From Gallionella sp. (GTDB taxonomy: Bacteria; Pseudomonadota; Gammaproteobacteria; Burkholderiales; Gallionellaceae), in contig JAQTYN010000032.1 of the NCBI GenBank assembly GCA_028688275.1, forward strand, positions 1 through 38,449: a DNA stretch of 38,449 nt, in the 5' to 3' direction. The notes below the pieces were generated by a model, which did no database searches, was not told the origin of the DNA, and saw only the letters and a program-made list of their open reading frames with translations. Below, piece by piece: positions 1 to 8,151 of the stretch. A program made the translations under genes and the position numbers. Positions within the stretch are counted from its first letter, which is position 1. Every line of letters starts with the position of its first letter.

Positions 1-1
1 G

Positions 2-58
2 GATGAATTGATGAAATTTATGGCTCTCAAAAATAGCGTCCACCTCAATTCTTCCTGA
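2..58 (+). CDS. possible 3' end of an upstream gene (partial)
   Basis: Only one forward frame is open at the left edge. It reads 18 codons and stops with TGA at 56-58; the other two forward frames stop or only start within the first ten bases. It could be the tail of a gene that begins outside the window. There is no recognisable domain in such a short piece, so this is a weak call. Confidence 0.25.
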   Translation, partial: DELMKFMALKNSVHLNSS

Positions 59-253
59 TTATTAAGCGGTGAAAATGGACTTCGGAAAATTAAACTTTAG
101 GAGAAATTTGAATTGAGAATTGCTGAATAAAGGCTCATTCGGTATTATTCTGCGCAGCATGTGAGCTGTATCGTCGTAAATGTTGTGTGGTATGCCGCCT
201 ATCAGGAATCTCTGTTTGTCTTGCGGCTTTTTTGATGCGCTGGTCAATAGGGA
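59..253. other. leader region upstream of the MSHA-like operon
   Basis: About 195 AT-rich bases precede the secretin gene. I see no convincing gene. A purine-rich stretch just before 254 serves as the ribosome binding site of mshL. The operon promoter probably lies here, but I could not pick a clear -35/-10 pair. Confidence 0.4.
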
Positions 254-2023
254 ATGATGATGATTTCTCGCAACATTTGGCATTTTTGCTCGATGACACT
301 CGTTTTCGCGGGGTGCGGTACGCAGCCTATCTCGCCCTCTCCCCATCATCTGCAAGCCCCTGTTTTACCCAATCCTGATATTCCATCGCCCCTGCTAGGG
401 GCTGCGTTGTTACCTCCCCCACAACCCATACACAAAACCCCGACGTATAGCGTGGTGGTCGCCAATATCCCTGTGCAGGAGATTTTGTTGGCATTGGCTC
501 GCGATGCGCAAATCAATTTGGATATTCATGCGGGGATACAAGGTGAGGTGACGATTAACGCCATCAACCAAACGCTGCCGCAAATTCTCACGCGTATCGC
601 CAAGCAAGTGGATATGCGCTATGAGTTGGAGCATGGCAATTTGATGGTGATGCCAGATACGCCGTATTTGCATAGCTACAAGATTGATTACGTCAACATG
701 GCGCGAGATTCAGAAAGTGTGATTGTCACCAGCTCGTATGTGACCTCTGGTGCGGTTGCCACGCTGGGGACGAGTGGGGCGGGTAATAATTCCTCGGTCA
801 GTATCAAAGATATCTCCAAAAATCGCTTTTGGGAAACTTTGGCGCAAAATGTCAAAGATTTGCTACACGAAACCGACAAAATCTTGCCTGAAGGCTCGAG
901 TGAAACCACGGTGCAACAAGTCGCTGCCGCACGCAGCACGGGGACAGGGGTTCAGCCCGTGGCGGGGCGGCGCGCTACTCCTAAAACGGGCGTAGAAAAC
1001 AGCCCCAATCCCATCAATTTTGAAGAAGGCGGCACGACGGTGACCAAGCACAGTACTTTTCGTGAAGCCGCCTCGGTGATTGTCAGTCCCGAAGCAGGGT
1101 TGATGACGGTGCGCGCCACCGCACGGCAGCATGAAAAAATCCAGACTTTCCTTGACCACGTCATGCGCAGTGCGCGTCGGCAGGTGATGGTAGAAGCAAC
1201 CATCGTAGAAGTGCGGCTGAGCGACCAATACAAGCAAGGCATCAATTGGTCGATGTTGGTTAAAGCGGGCGGTAAGAATTTTCGATTGATACAAAACAGT
1301 GTGGGTTTGCCAACGGCGATTGGCACGGGTGTGTTCGGCGTGATGACCAACCCCACAGCAGCGGCGATAGGGACGCAAGTGTCTTTGTTGGAGTCCTTCG
1401 GCAAGGTGAAAGTCTTATCCAGTCCAAAATTGAGTGTGATTAACAACCAGACCGCCATGATTAAAGTGGTGGATAACTATGTGTATTTCACCTTGGCGGC
1501 GAATACCGTCACCAATCAAACGGGGTCGCAAACTAATTTCACCAGCTCACCAAATACCTTACCCGTGGGTTTCACCATGAGCGTCACCCCACAAATTAGC
1601 GAAAATGACTCGGTGCTGTTCAACCTCAAGCCCTCTATTTCCCGTGTGACAGCGTTTGTAAACGATCCCAATCCAGAATTGGCTCGGGCGGGGGTAATTA
1701 GCCGCATTCCACAAACCCAAACTCGCGAAATGGAATCGGTGATGCGAGTTGAAAATAACCAAATCGCGGTGCTGGGCGGACTGATGCAGGACAGCATCAA
1801 TAATCTGACCGATGCCGTGCCTGTATTGTCAAAAATCCCTGGAGTAGGGGAGTTTTTTAAGCAGCGCAATGACAGCACCGAAAAAACAGAACTGGTGATT
1901 TTTCTGCGCCCAGTGGTGATTAAAAGTGCGCGTTTGGAGGCGGATTACCGTGAATTTCAAACTGATTTGCCCGATGGGGCATTTTTTCAATCTACCGATG
2001 TGGCGCAAGGAGTAGGGCAATGA
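254..2023 (+). CDS. mshL: MSHA-type pilus secretin MshL
   Basis: Outer-membrane secretin that would form the pilus exit channel. The first 21 residues are a signal peptide ending in a lipobox-like FAGC, so it is probably a lipoprotein. An STN-like N-domain lies around residues 65-115. After a spacer comes a secretin core (about 345-560) with VEATIVEVRL near its start, a VLSSPKLSVIN strand, and near the end VPVLSKIPGVGEFF followed by ELVIFLRPVVI, all typical of the secretin family. The length of 589 residues fits MshL/PulD-like proteins. Three ATG codons stand in a row at 254, 257 and 260; the AGGG just upstream is best spaced for the third, so the true start may be 260. It is the first gene of a nine-gene operon and overlaps the next gene by four bases (ATGA). 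It is distinct from the PilQ secretin at 20982. Confidence 0.88.
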   Translation: MMMISRNIWHFCSMTLVFAGCGTQPISPSPHHLQAPVLPNPDIPSPLLGAALLPPPQPIHKTPTYSVVVANIPVQEILLALARDAQINLDIHAGIQGEVTINAINQTLPQILTRIAKQVDMRYELEHGNLMVMPDTPYLHSYKIDYVNMARDSESVIVTSSYVTSGAVATLGTSGAGNNSSVSIKDISKNRFWETLAQNVKDLLHETDKILPEGSSETTVQQVAAARSTGTGVQPVAGRRATPKTGVENSPNPINFEEGGTTVTKHSTFREAASVIVSPEAGLMTVRATARQHEKIQTFLDHVMRSARRQVMVEATIVEVRLSDQYKQGINWSMLVKAGGKNFRLIQNSVGLPTAIGTGVFGVMTNPTAAAIGTQVSLLESFGKVKVLSSPKLSVINNQTAMIKVVDNYVYFTLAANTVTNQTGSQTNFTSSPNTLPVGFTMSVTPQISENDSVLFNLKPSISRVTAFVNDPNPELARAGVISRIPQTQTREMESVMRVENNQIAVLGGLMQDSINNLTDAVPVLSKIPGVGEFFKQRNDSTEKTELVIFLRPVVIKSARLEADYREFQTDLPDGAFFQSTDVAQGVGQ

Positions 2024-2730
2024 AAATTTTCCACTTTGTCATTGTCTTCTTCATGCTGAATGATGGCGTGTGTATGGCAGCCGACACCATGGCTACTCAA
2101 TGCCCACCCCGCCTAAAAACCAGTACTGTTGCAAACAAGCTACTGTTGCGTATCGCCCCTCACCCCGATGACGCATTGGATGTATTGTTGAAACAGGCTT
2201 ATCAAGCCTATGTGAAAGGCGATTTTGACTATGCACAAAGCTTGTATTTGCAAGTGTTCAAGCAAGCTCCGCGTAATCAGGATGCTTTATTGGGGCTGGC
2301 GGTGGTGGCGCAATATCGTGGGGCGGTGCAAGAGGCATTGGATTACTACGCGCAAGTGTTGCGGCTCGACCCCCAAAATGCGTCGGCAAATGCGGGCATT
2401 GCCGCATTAAATGGCGACGAAAATCTCGAAAGTCAGCTAAAACATTGGTTGCAGACGCAACCTGATTCCGCCGCACTGCATCTTGCGTTGGGAAATTATT
2501 ACGCCAGTGAGGTGCGTTGGGCAGAGGCGCAACAAGCTTATTTCGTCGCCTATCGGCTTGCCCCTCAAGATGCGAGCATTGCCTTTAATTTAGCGGTGAG
2601 CTTGGAACAACTGGGGCAAAACAAGTTAGCGGCACAGCATTATCAGCGGGCGGTGCAACTGGATGTGGCACATCGTGCAGGAATAGCCGTTGCGCCCCTC
2701 AATCAACATATCGAAGCCTTGTTGCGGTAG
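2020..2730 (+). CDS. periplasmic TPR protein of the MSHA-like cluster (MshN-like)
   Basis: A 236-residue protein with a hydrophobic N-terminus that looks like a signal peptide (about 20 residues, ending near CMAAD). It is followed by tetratricopeptide-type helices from about residue 50 to the end: YVKGDFDYAQSLYLQVFKQA, then ALDYYAQVLRLDPQNASANA and a third set with AFNLAVSLEQLGQNKLAAQH. TPR proteins of this kind (MshN and PilF/PilW relatives) help secretin assembly or pilus stability. It overlaps mshL by four bases and ends two bases before mshE, so it is translationally coupled to both. The TPR assignment is firm. Naming it MshN rests on position only, so no symbol is given. Confidence 0.75.
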   Translation: MKIFHFVIVFFMLNDGVCMAADTMATQCPPRLKTSTVANKLLLRIAPHPDDALDVLLKQAYQAYVKGDFDYAQSLYLQVFKQAPRNQDALLGLAVVAQYRGAVQEALDYYAQVLRLDPQNASANAGIAALNGDENLESQLKHWLQTQPDSAALHLALGNYYASEVRWAEAQQAYFVAYRLAPQDASIAFNLAVSLEQLGQNKLAAQHYQRAVQLDVAHRAGIAVAPLNQHIEALLR

Positions 2731-2732
2731 CC

Positions 2733-4436
2733 ATGTTAACCCCGCTCATTCAACATTCGCTGGCGCAGATTTTGCGCGACAAAGGGGTGATTGGCGAGGA
2801 TCAGTTGCACATCGCGTTGCGTGCGCAACAACAGACGCATCAACCGTTGGAAAGTCTATTGGTCGATTTGGGTTTTATCTCTGAGTTCACCATACGGGCG
2901 GTGTTGTCTGAGAATATGGGGCATGAAAGCGTCGATTTGGCGACAGTGTTGGTGGAACCTGCTGCATTAGAAATCGTGCCGAAAGAGTTGGCGCGTCGCT
3001 ATCAATTGTTACCCTTGTCCATGGATCCACAGGCGCGTACTTTTACGCTGGCGATTGCCGATCCTGACAATATTTTGGCACTTGATCAGCTGCGAGCTTT
3101 ATTGGACGAAACGTATCAAATCATTCCACAGCTCGCTAGCCAAGCCGACATCCTGCGCGCGATTGACCAGCATTATGGCTTTGCCTTGTCGATTGATGGC
3201 ATTCTGCATGAAATTGAACCGAGTGACGATGACGCGCGGGTGGCAGAGTCTGCTGTGAATGAGTTCAGTCAGCCCATGGTGCGTTTGATTGATGCGCTGC
3301 TCACCGAAGCCGTTCAGCGTGGCGCGTCTGACATACACTTTGAACCTGAACATAGCTTTTTGCGCATACGCTATCGCGTTGATGGGGTGTTGCATCAAGT
3401 GCGCAGCCTACCAAAAAGCTTTTGGGCGAGTATGGTGGTGCGACTCAAGGTGATGAGCGGGATGAATATCGCTGAAACCCGTGCGCCGCAGGATGGTCGT
3501 ATTTCCTTGCGTTTATCGGGGCGTCCCATTGATTTTCGCGTTGCGTCCCATCCCACCACGCAGGGTGAAAATTTGGTGCTGCGTATTTTGGATCGGCAAA
3601 AAGGCATTGTGCCGTTGGATAAGTTGGGATTGGACGAACACGCTTTGTCTACGCTCAAAAAACTTATTGCAAAACCTGAAGGTATCGTACTGGTCACAGG
3701 TCCGACGGGCAGTGGCAAAACGACGACGCTGTACTCGGTGTTGACGCATGTTAACCATGAGTCGGTCAACATTATGACTTTGGAAGATCCTGTGGAATAT
3801 CCGCTGGCGTTGGTACGCCAAACCTCAGTCAACGAGGCCGCCAAACTGGATTTTGCCAATGGCATTCGCTCCATTATGCGTCAAGATCCCGACATTATTC
3901 TGGTTGGCGAAATTCGCGATCATGCCACGGCAGAGATGGCATTTCGTGCTGCCATGACGGGTCATCAGGTTTATTCCACCTTGCATAGCAACTCGGCAAT
4001 CGGTGCGCTGCCGCGCTTGTTGGATATGGGAATTTTGCCCGATGTCCTCGCGGGCAATATTATTGGGATGGTGGCGCAACGCTTGGTGAGACAGCTGTGT
4101 GGGGAATGCAAGCAGCCCTATCTGCCTGATAGGGATGAGCGTCGCTTGCTCCATCTGGATGCCGAGCAAGACATGAAACTTTATCGTGCCGTCGGTTGCG
4201 CCAGTTGCCATTTTCAAGGTTATCAAGGGCGATTTGCGTTGATGGAAGTCTTGAAAATGGATCTTGAATTGGACGATTTGGTGGCGCAGCGTGCGCCTGC
4301 TCAACAGATTCGCCGAGCGGCTTTGGCTAAAGGTTTTCGACCACTATCTCTGTCGGGTATTCAGCATATTCTGCAAGGCAACACCTCTTTGGCGGAAGTG
4401 TGTCGTGTGGTGGATTTGAGCGATGCGTTGCCATGA
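2733..4436 (+). CDS. mshE: pilus extension ATPase MshE (GspE/PulE family)
   Basis: Cytoplasmic hexameric ATPase that powers pilin polymerisation. The N-terminal 150 residues resemble an MshEN (c-di-GMP-binding) domain, with QLHIALRAQ and a second LLVDLGFIS half-repeat. The catalytic part has Walker A GPTGSGKTT (residue 323 onward), the Walker B region DPDIILVGEIRD (about 385) and the STLHSN histidine box. A four-cysteine zinc knuckle follows (Cys456, 459, 489, 492), the hallmark of GspE/PilB/MshE. The length of 567 residues matches the family. The first MshEN motif lacks the usual Arg and Gly of the RLG signature, so ligand binding may be weakened (inference). The start follows the TPR stop by two bases, and the stop overlaps mshG by four. 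Confidence 0.92.
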   Translation: MLTPLIQHSLAQILRDKGVIGEDQLHIALRAQQQTHQPLESLLVDLGFISEFTIRAVLSENMGHESVDLATVLVEPAALEIVPKELARRYQLLPLSMDPQARTFTLAIADPDNILALDQLRALLDETYQIIPQLASQADILRAIDQHYGFALSIDGILHEIEPSDDDARVAESAVNEFSQPMVRLIDALLTEAVQRGASDIHFEPEHSFLRIRYRVDGVLHQVRSLPKSFWASMVVRLKVMSGMNIAETRAPQDGRISLRLSGRPIDFRVASHPTTQGENLVLRILDRQKGIVPLDKLGLDEHALSTLKKLIAKPEGIVLVTGPTGSGKTTTLYSVLTHVNHESVNIMTLEDPVEYPLALVRQTSVNEAAKLDFANGIRSIMRQDPDIILVGEIRDHATAEMAFRAAMTGHQVYSTLHSNSAIGALPRLLDMGILPDVLAGNIIGMVAQRLVRQLCGECKQPYLPDRDERRLLHLDAEQDMKLYRAVGCASCHFQGYQGRFALMEVLKMDLELDDLVAQRAPAQQIRRAALAKGFRPLSLSGIQHILQGNTSLAEVCRVVDLSDALP

Positions 4437-5629
4437 CACTGTATGCCTATCGTGCGATTGATGCGCAAGGACATGCGCGCAAAGGACTACAAGATGCCGC
4501 CAATCTGGTTGATCTGGAGTCTCACCTCAAGCACATAGGATTGGATTTGATCGATGCGCAGAGCGATCATGTACGTCGTCAACGTGCGGCAATCCCTGCG
4601 TCCGATTTGATTACGCTCTTTTTTAACTTAGAGCAGCTCACGCGTTCGGGTGTGCCTTTGCTCACGTGCTTGGAGGATTTACGCGACACCATGCACGAGC
4701 CGCGTTTGCGCAGCATTTTGGCGGAGATGATTGAGTCCATACAAAATGGTAAAACCCTGTCTCAATCCATGCAGTCACACCCCGATGTGTTTGATGCCAC
4801 GCTGGTGAGCTTAACCCATGCGGGCGAAATCAGCGGGCGCATCTCCGAAGTATTTGCTCACATTACCACTACGCTGAAATGGCAGGACGAAATGCGCAGT
4901 CACACCAAAATGCTGCTGATGTACCCCGCACTGGTGGGTGGCGTGGTGTTAGCTGTGATTGCTTTTTTGCTGATGTATTTGGTGCCGCAGCTCGTGGTGT
5001 TTATTCAAAATATGGGGCAGGAAATTCCTTTGCAAACCCGAATCTTATTATGGGTGTCAGCCTTTTTCGTCCAGTATTGGGCGATTTTGTTGGGCTTGCC
5101 CGTGGGCTGCGGCATACTGGCGGCGTGGTTGCTGCACCGTTATCCAGAGCTGCATGAACCCCTGGATGATTACAAACTTAGGTTGTGGATGGTGGGCGGT
5201 ATTTTGCGCAAGCTCATTTTGGCGCGCTTCGCCAATACGTTTGCCCTGATGTATCGCTCAGGGATTAGCGTATTAGATTGCCTCGCCAATTCAGAAGGGC
5301 TGGTGAATAACCGTGCGATAGCCCGCAGTTTGCAGGCGGTTGCACATGAGATAGAGGCGGGACATAACCTCACGGACAGTTTTGCCAAAACAGGGATGTT
5401 TCCACCTTTAGTGATTCGGATGCTCAGGGTGGGCGAAACCACGGGGGCATTGGACGAAGCTTTGCTGAATATCAGTTATTTTTATGAACGCGATGCCAAA
5501 GCCGCGTTGCAGAAAATGCAAATGTTGATTGAGCCTGTGATGACCCTGATGCTGGGGGCGTTGCTCGGCTGGGTGATGTTGTCTGTGCTATCGCCCATTT
5601 ATGAGCTGATCGGGAAATTAAAGCTGTGA
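4433..5629 (+). CDS. mshG: inner-membrane platform protein MshG (GspF/PilC family)
   Basis: Polytopic inner-membrane protein that transmits ATPase work to the growing pilus. It carries two T2SSF domains, one before and one after a central pair of membrane segments (about residues 165-190 and 212-235); a last segment sits near the C-terminus (about 370-392). Family features are GVPLLTCLEDLRD, the matching second-domain ISVLDCLANSEGLVNN, and the LRVGETTGALDEAL helix. At 398 residues it has the normal GspF length. I chose ATG 4433, which overlaps the mshE stop (ATGA) and begins MTLYAYRAIDAQG, the usual family opening; the frame is open upstream but adds only non-conserved residues. Confidence 0.9.
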   Translation: MTLYAYRAIDAQGHARKGLQDAANLVDLESHLKHIGLDLIDAQSDHVRRQRAAIPASDLITLFFNLEQLTRSGVPLLTCLEDLRDTMHEPRLRSILAEMIESIQNGKTLSQSMQSHPDVFDATLVSLTHAGEISGRISEVFAHITTTLKWQDEMRSHTKMLLMYPALVGGVVLAVIAFLLMYLVPQLVVFIQNMGQEIPLQTRILLWVSAFFVQYWAILLGLPVGCGILAAWLLHRYPELHEPLDDYKLRLWMVGGILRKLILARFANTFALMYRSGISVLDCLANSEGLVNNRAIARSLQAVAHEIEAGHNLTDSFAKTGMFPPLVIRMLRVGETTGALDEALLNISYFYERDAKAALQKMQMLIEPVMTLMLGALLGWVMLSVLSPIYELIGKLKL

Positions 5630-7089
5630 TGAAAATACTGTTGTTGCTCAGTGCCAATCACCTTCATGCGCAAGTGCGGCGCGGACAAGTTGTTGTCACG
5701 CAACAGCAATTTAGCAACACACCAGCTGAACGGGAAGCGTTTGCTCATTTTTTAAAGACGCAAAAAGGGCTTTGCTATGTACTGACGGACTTAATCGAAG
5801 AAGATTTTCACTTAGAAAGCCTACCTTATTTGCGTCGCCGTTCACGGGATGCTTTATTACAACGCAAATTTTCCCAGCTCTATCCTGACACGCCTTTTCA
5901 TCTTGCGACGGAATTGCAACGTCAATCCCATGGGCGGCGGGATGTGGAGATGTTGTTGTCGGCGTTAACCAATCCCAGCATGATAGAACCTTGGTTGGAT
6001 ATTTTGTGGGCGGTTCAAGTGCCTGTGGTCGGAATTTATTCCATTGCTCAACTCAGTGGCTCGCTGATTGCTACGCAGGAAATAACGGATGTGCTGTTGG
6101 TGTCATATCAAAAAATGGCGGGTTTACGGCAAAGCTATTTCAAAGCGGGACATCTACAGTTTTCACGACTGACAGCACTTGCACACGATGCGTCTTTTTA
6201 TGACAACCAAGTCAAGGAGTTATTGCGCACCTATCATTATCTGCGGCGACTCAACCATTTGTCGGTAGGGCAAGCATTGACGATACGGTTGTTATGTCAT
6301 TCGGACGACCAAGTTTGGCTACAACAAAGACTACCCGATGATGCCGATCTGCACTACGAGTTCGCGCCGCTCAATAGTTTAGGGCGCATATTAGGCTGCA
6401 ACGAGGTGTTCGATGATACGGATGCCAGCACACTCTTTTTGCACCAATTAGCGACACATCCGCCCAACGTTCATTATGGACAAGTGCGACACACGCATTA
6501 TTTTCGATTATGGCAAGTACGGCGGATATTGAACCGTGGCAGCGCGGTATTGTTTCTGTTGTGTGCGGTTTGGGCATTGCACAATGTGTGGGGCAGTTTA
6601 CCTGACGGGCAACATGCAACTGCGATGCAGAGCAATACGCGCCAGATGCAGCAGCAAACCCAGCAAATTTTGCAACACTTGCCGCAGAGTACGATGCCTG
6701 CGGCCGATGTCAAAGCCGCCGTGCTGACCATGCGACAATTCAAGCAGCGCAGGCAATTGCCCGATACGGTGTTGTTGCCCTTGAGTCGTGTGCTGGATCG
6801 TTTTCCTGATATTCAGCTTGATACGTTAACTTGGCAAATCCATGCCACCGATGCCGCGCAAGGGGTGATGGATTGCCAAGCGCATTTTCAGCCTTTTACG
6901 GGGAATTATCGCGCCGCCTTGCAGGTGCTGGAACAGTTCAAAGCCGCTTTGCAGCAGCAAGGTTATCAGGTGGAAGCACTTACTTCACCGTTGCAGGATG
7001 GCACCGCCACGCCGCTTGCCGATGCGAGGAATACGCCCAATCCTGTCTTTACCTTCACGGTGAAATTGCGCTGGCAGGTATCGACATGA
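5629..7089 (+). CDS. unidentified single-pass protein of the pilus operon
   Basis: A 486-residue protein I cannot assign by motif. Residues 1-300 are soluble and probably cytoplasmic, with leucine-rich helical stretches such as YLRRRSRDALLQRKF. One membrane segment follows at about 304-321 (VLFLLCAVWALHNVW), then a periplasmic tail rich in Gln with likely coiled coil (QMQQQTQQILQHL). This layout (cytoplasmic domain, one helix, periplasmic coil) resembles a fused PilM/PilN-type or MshI-like assembly protein, but no actin-like nucleotide motifs are visible. ATG 5629 shares one base with the mshG stop; GTG 5626 is an alternative. The next gene overlaps by four bases. A role in the inner-membrane alignment complex is inferred from position. 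Confidence 0.6.
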   Translation: MKILLLLSANHLHAQVRRGQVVVTQQQFSNTPAEREAFAHFLKTQKGLCYVLTDLIEEDFHLESLPYLRRRSRDALLQRKFSQLYPDTPFHLATELQRQSHGRRDVEMLLSALTNPSMIEPWLDILWAVQVPVVGIYSIAQLSGSLIATQEITDVLLVSYQKMAGLRQSYFKAGHLQFSRLTALAHDASFYDNQVKELLRTYHYLRRLNHLSVGQALTIRLLCHSDDQVWLQQRLPDDADLHYEFAPLNSLGRILGCNEVFDDTDASTLFLHQLATHPPNVHYGQVRHTHYFRLWQVRRILNRGSAVLFLLCAVWALHNVWGSLPDGQHATAMQSNTRQMQQQTQQILQHLPQSTMPAADVKAAVLTMRQFKQRRQLPDTVLLPLSRVLDRFPDIQLDTLTWQIHATDAAQGVMDCQAHFQPFTGNYRAALQVLEQFKAALQQQGYQVEALTSPLQDGTATPLADARNTPNPVFTFTVKLRWQVST

Positions 7090-7682
7090 AATTGACCTCA
7101 CAAGATTTTCGGGTGATGCGAGCCAGCTTACTGGCTGGTGTGATGGCGGTGTCCGTGAGTGTTGCCTTGATTTGGCTAAGTCTTTGGTATGAACAGCGTG
7201 TGAGTACGATGGAGCACGTTGCGCAAAGCCAGCTTGCGTTGGCGCGACAACAATTGACTAGCGCGCAGCAGGATGCGTTGAATATGCAGGCGTATTTGGT
7301 GGAATATGCCCAACTCACGCAAGGTCGCATCATCGGAGAAGAGCAACGCGTGGATTGGTTGGAGACCGCCGCCGCCTTGCAGCAACAAGCCTGGGTGGCG
7401 GACTTTCATTACCGCATGGATCCGCAACAACGCTATCCCTCACCCTTTTCGGTCGAAACGGGGCATTTTGTCCTCTATCGCAGCCCAATGAAGTTGGAAC
7501 TTTCCTTGCAGCATGAGCAGCAATTAGTTCATTTTCTCAAGGCGTTGACTGAGCAATCTACGGGCTGGTTTCAACTCACAGGATGTACCCTGCAACGGAT
7601 TTCGGATGCGGAAGATAGTTTGTTGAGCGCACATTGTCAGGGCGATTGGATCACCCTCAACGTGCCGCAGGAGGTGCCATGA
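7086..7682 (+). CDS. PilO/MshJ-like inner-membrane assembly protein
   Basis: A 198-residue protein with a short cytoplasmic N-terminus, one membrane segment (about residues 15-36) and a coiled-coil-prone region (about 40-90, with LALARQQLTSAQQDALNMQ). A small alpha/beta periplasmic domain ends the protein; it includes MKLELSLQHEQQLVHFLKAL, a pattern like the ferredoxin-like fold of PilO/GspM proteins. It would act with the preceding protein between ATPase platform and secretin. The ATG at 7086 overlaps the previous stop (ATGA). A GGAGG lies just before its own stop codon and was evidently the ribosome binding site of the next gene before an element inserted there. The PilO/MshJ-like call rests on topology and place, not on clear sequence identity. 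Confidence 0.6.
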   Translation: MKLTSQDFRVMRASLLAGVMAVSVSVALIWLSLWYEQRVSTMEHVAQSQLALARQQLTSAQQDALNMQAYLVEYAQLTQGRIIGEEQRVDWLETAAALQQQAWVADFHYRMDPQQRYPSPFSVETGHFVLYRSPMKLELSLQHEQQLVHFLKALTEQSTGWFQLTGCTLQRISDAEDSLLSAHCQGDWITLNVPQEVP

Positions 7683-7685
7683 AGC
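7675..7685. repeat. left copy of 11-base direct repeat (target-site duplication)
   Basis: TGCCATGAAGC occurs here and again at 7836-7846, directly bracketing the palindromic element at 7686-7835. This is what a target-site duplication made on insertion would look like. The repeat contains the ATG of the downstream gene. Confidence 0.85.
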
Positions 7686-7835
7686 TTGCAATTCTCATTT
7701 CGACCGTGGGTACGAATTTATTCGTACAGTTAGGCATGAGTAAGGCAAATTTAGTCGCGGTTTTCGCCCTGTCGGGCGATGTACGAATAAATTCGTACCC
7801 ACAAATCTCCTCTGTTTGGTCAAAATGAGAATTGC
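7686..7835. mobile_element. 150-base palindromic miniature element inserted at the mshK start
   Basis: A non-coding element with nested inverted repeats. The outer arms are 18 bases (7688-7705 and 7818-7835) and match except at one position. The inner arms are 23 bases (7706-7728 and 7780-7802) and are perfect complements; each inner arm is itself palindromic around GTACGAAT...ATTCGTAC. The right side has 15 extra bases between outer and inner arms. Identical 11-base direct repeats flank it. No transposase is encoded, so it is MITE-like or a compound REP. A short open frame running through it from 7679 is not credible as a gene. Confidence 0.85.
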
Positions 7836-7846
7836 TGCCATGAAGC
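7836..7846. repeat. right copy of 11-base direct repeat (target-site duplication)
   Basis: Second copy of TGCCATGAAGC. It supplies the present start codon (7840) of the mshK-like gene, while the original GGAGG ribosome binding site stays on the far side of the element at about 7670-7674. Confidence 0.85.
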
Positions 7847-8151
7847 CCATCGTTTTGTGTTGTTTGTTGTGCATGACGCACACGGTTTTTGCCGAGGAGG
7901 CGACCTTGGGGCGTTTGTTTTTCACCCCAGCACAACGGGCACAACGTGATGCACGGCACATCAGCCCACCTGTAGTCTCGCAGGTGAATGGCATTGTGCA
8001 ACGAGATGGGGGCGTGCGCACGGTTTGGATAAATGGGGTGGCACAGCGTGACAAAGTGGGTGGCTTGCCTGTGTCAGCGGCTAAGCCCCCTATTGCACAT
8101 CAAGCTCCCCCCGCAACCCGCCCGATTGTGATTCAAAAACATGAAAGATAA
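7840..8151 (+). CDS. MshK-like secreted pilus assembly protein
   Basis: A 103-residue protein with a signal peptide (MKPIVLCCLLCMTHTVFA) and a small domain containing GRLFFTPAQR and then VNGIVQRDGGVRTVWINGV. This is the pattern of the short MshK/PilP-like periplasmic proteins that carry a beta-hairpin repeat and bridge the inner-membrane complex to the secretin. The C-terminus is proline-rich. The start at 7840 is chosen because it reads from the duplicated target site: removing the inserted element and one repeat would restore GGAGG-TGCC-ATG overlapping the previous stop, as at the other junctions. In the present sequence no good ribosome binding site precedes it, and an upstream in-frame ATG at 7825 lies within the element. 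It overlaps the next gene by 11 bases. Confidence 0.65.
   Translation: MKPIVLCCLLCMTHTVFAEEATLGRLFFTPAQRAQRDARHISPPVVSQVNGIVQRDGGVRTVWINGVAQRDKVGGLPVSAAKPPIAHQAPPATRPIVIQKHER

Noticed and set aside
863..1458. Two minus-strand open frames inside mshL
   Set aside because: They lie wholly within a clear secretin gene and show no recognisable protein features.
7679..7828. Short plus-strand frame running into the palindromic element (MKLAILIS...)
   Set aside because: It is made from the duplicated start codon plus element sequence, so it is a by-product of the insertion and not a gene.
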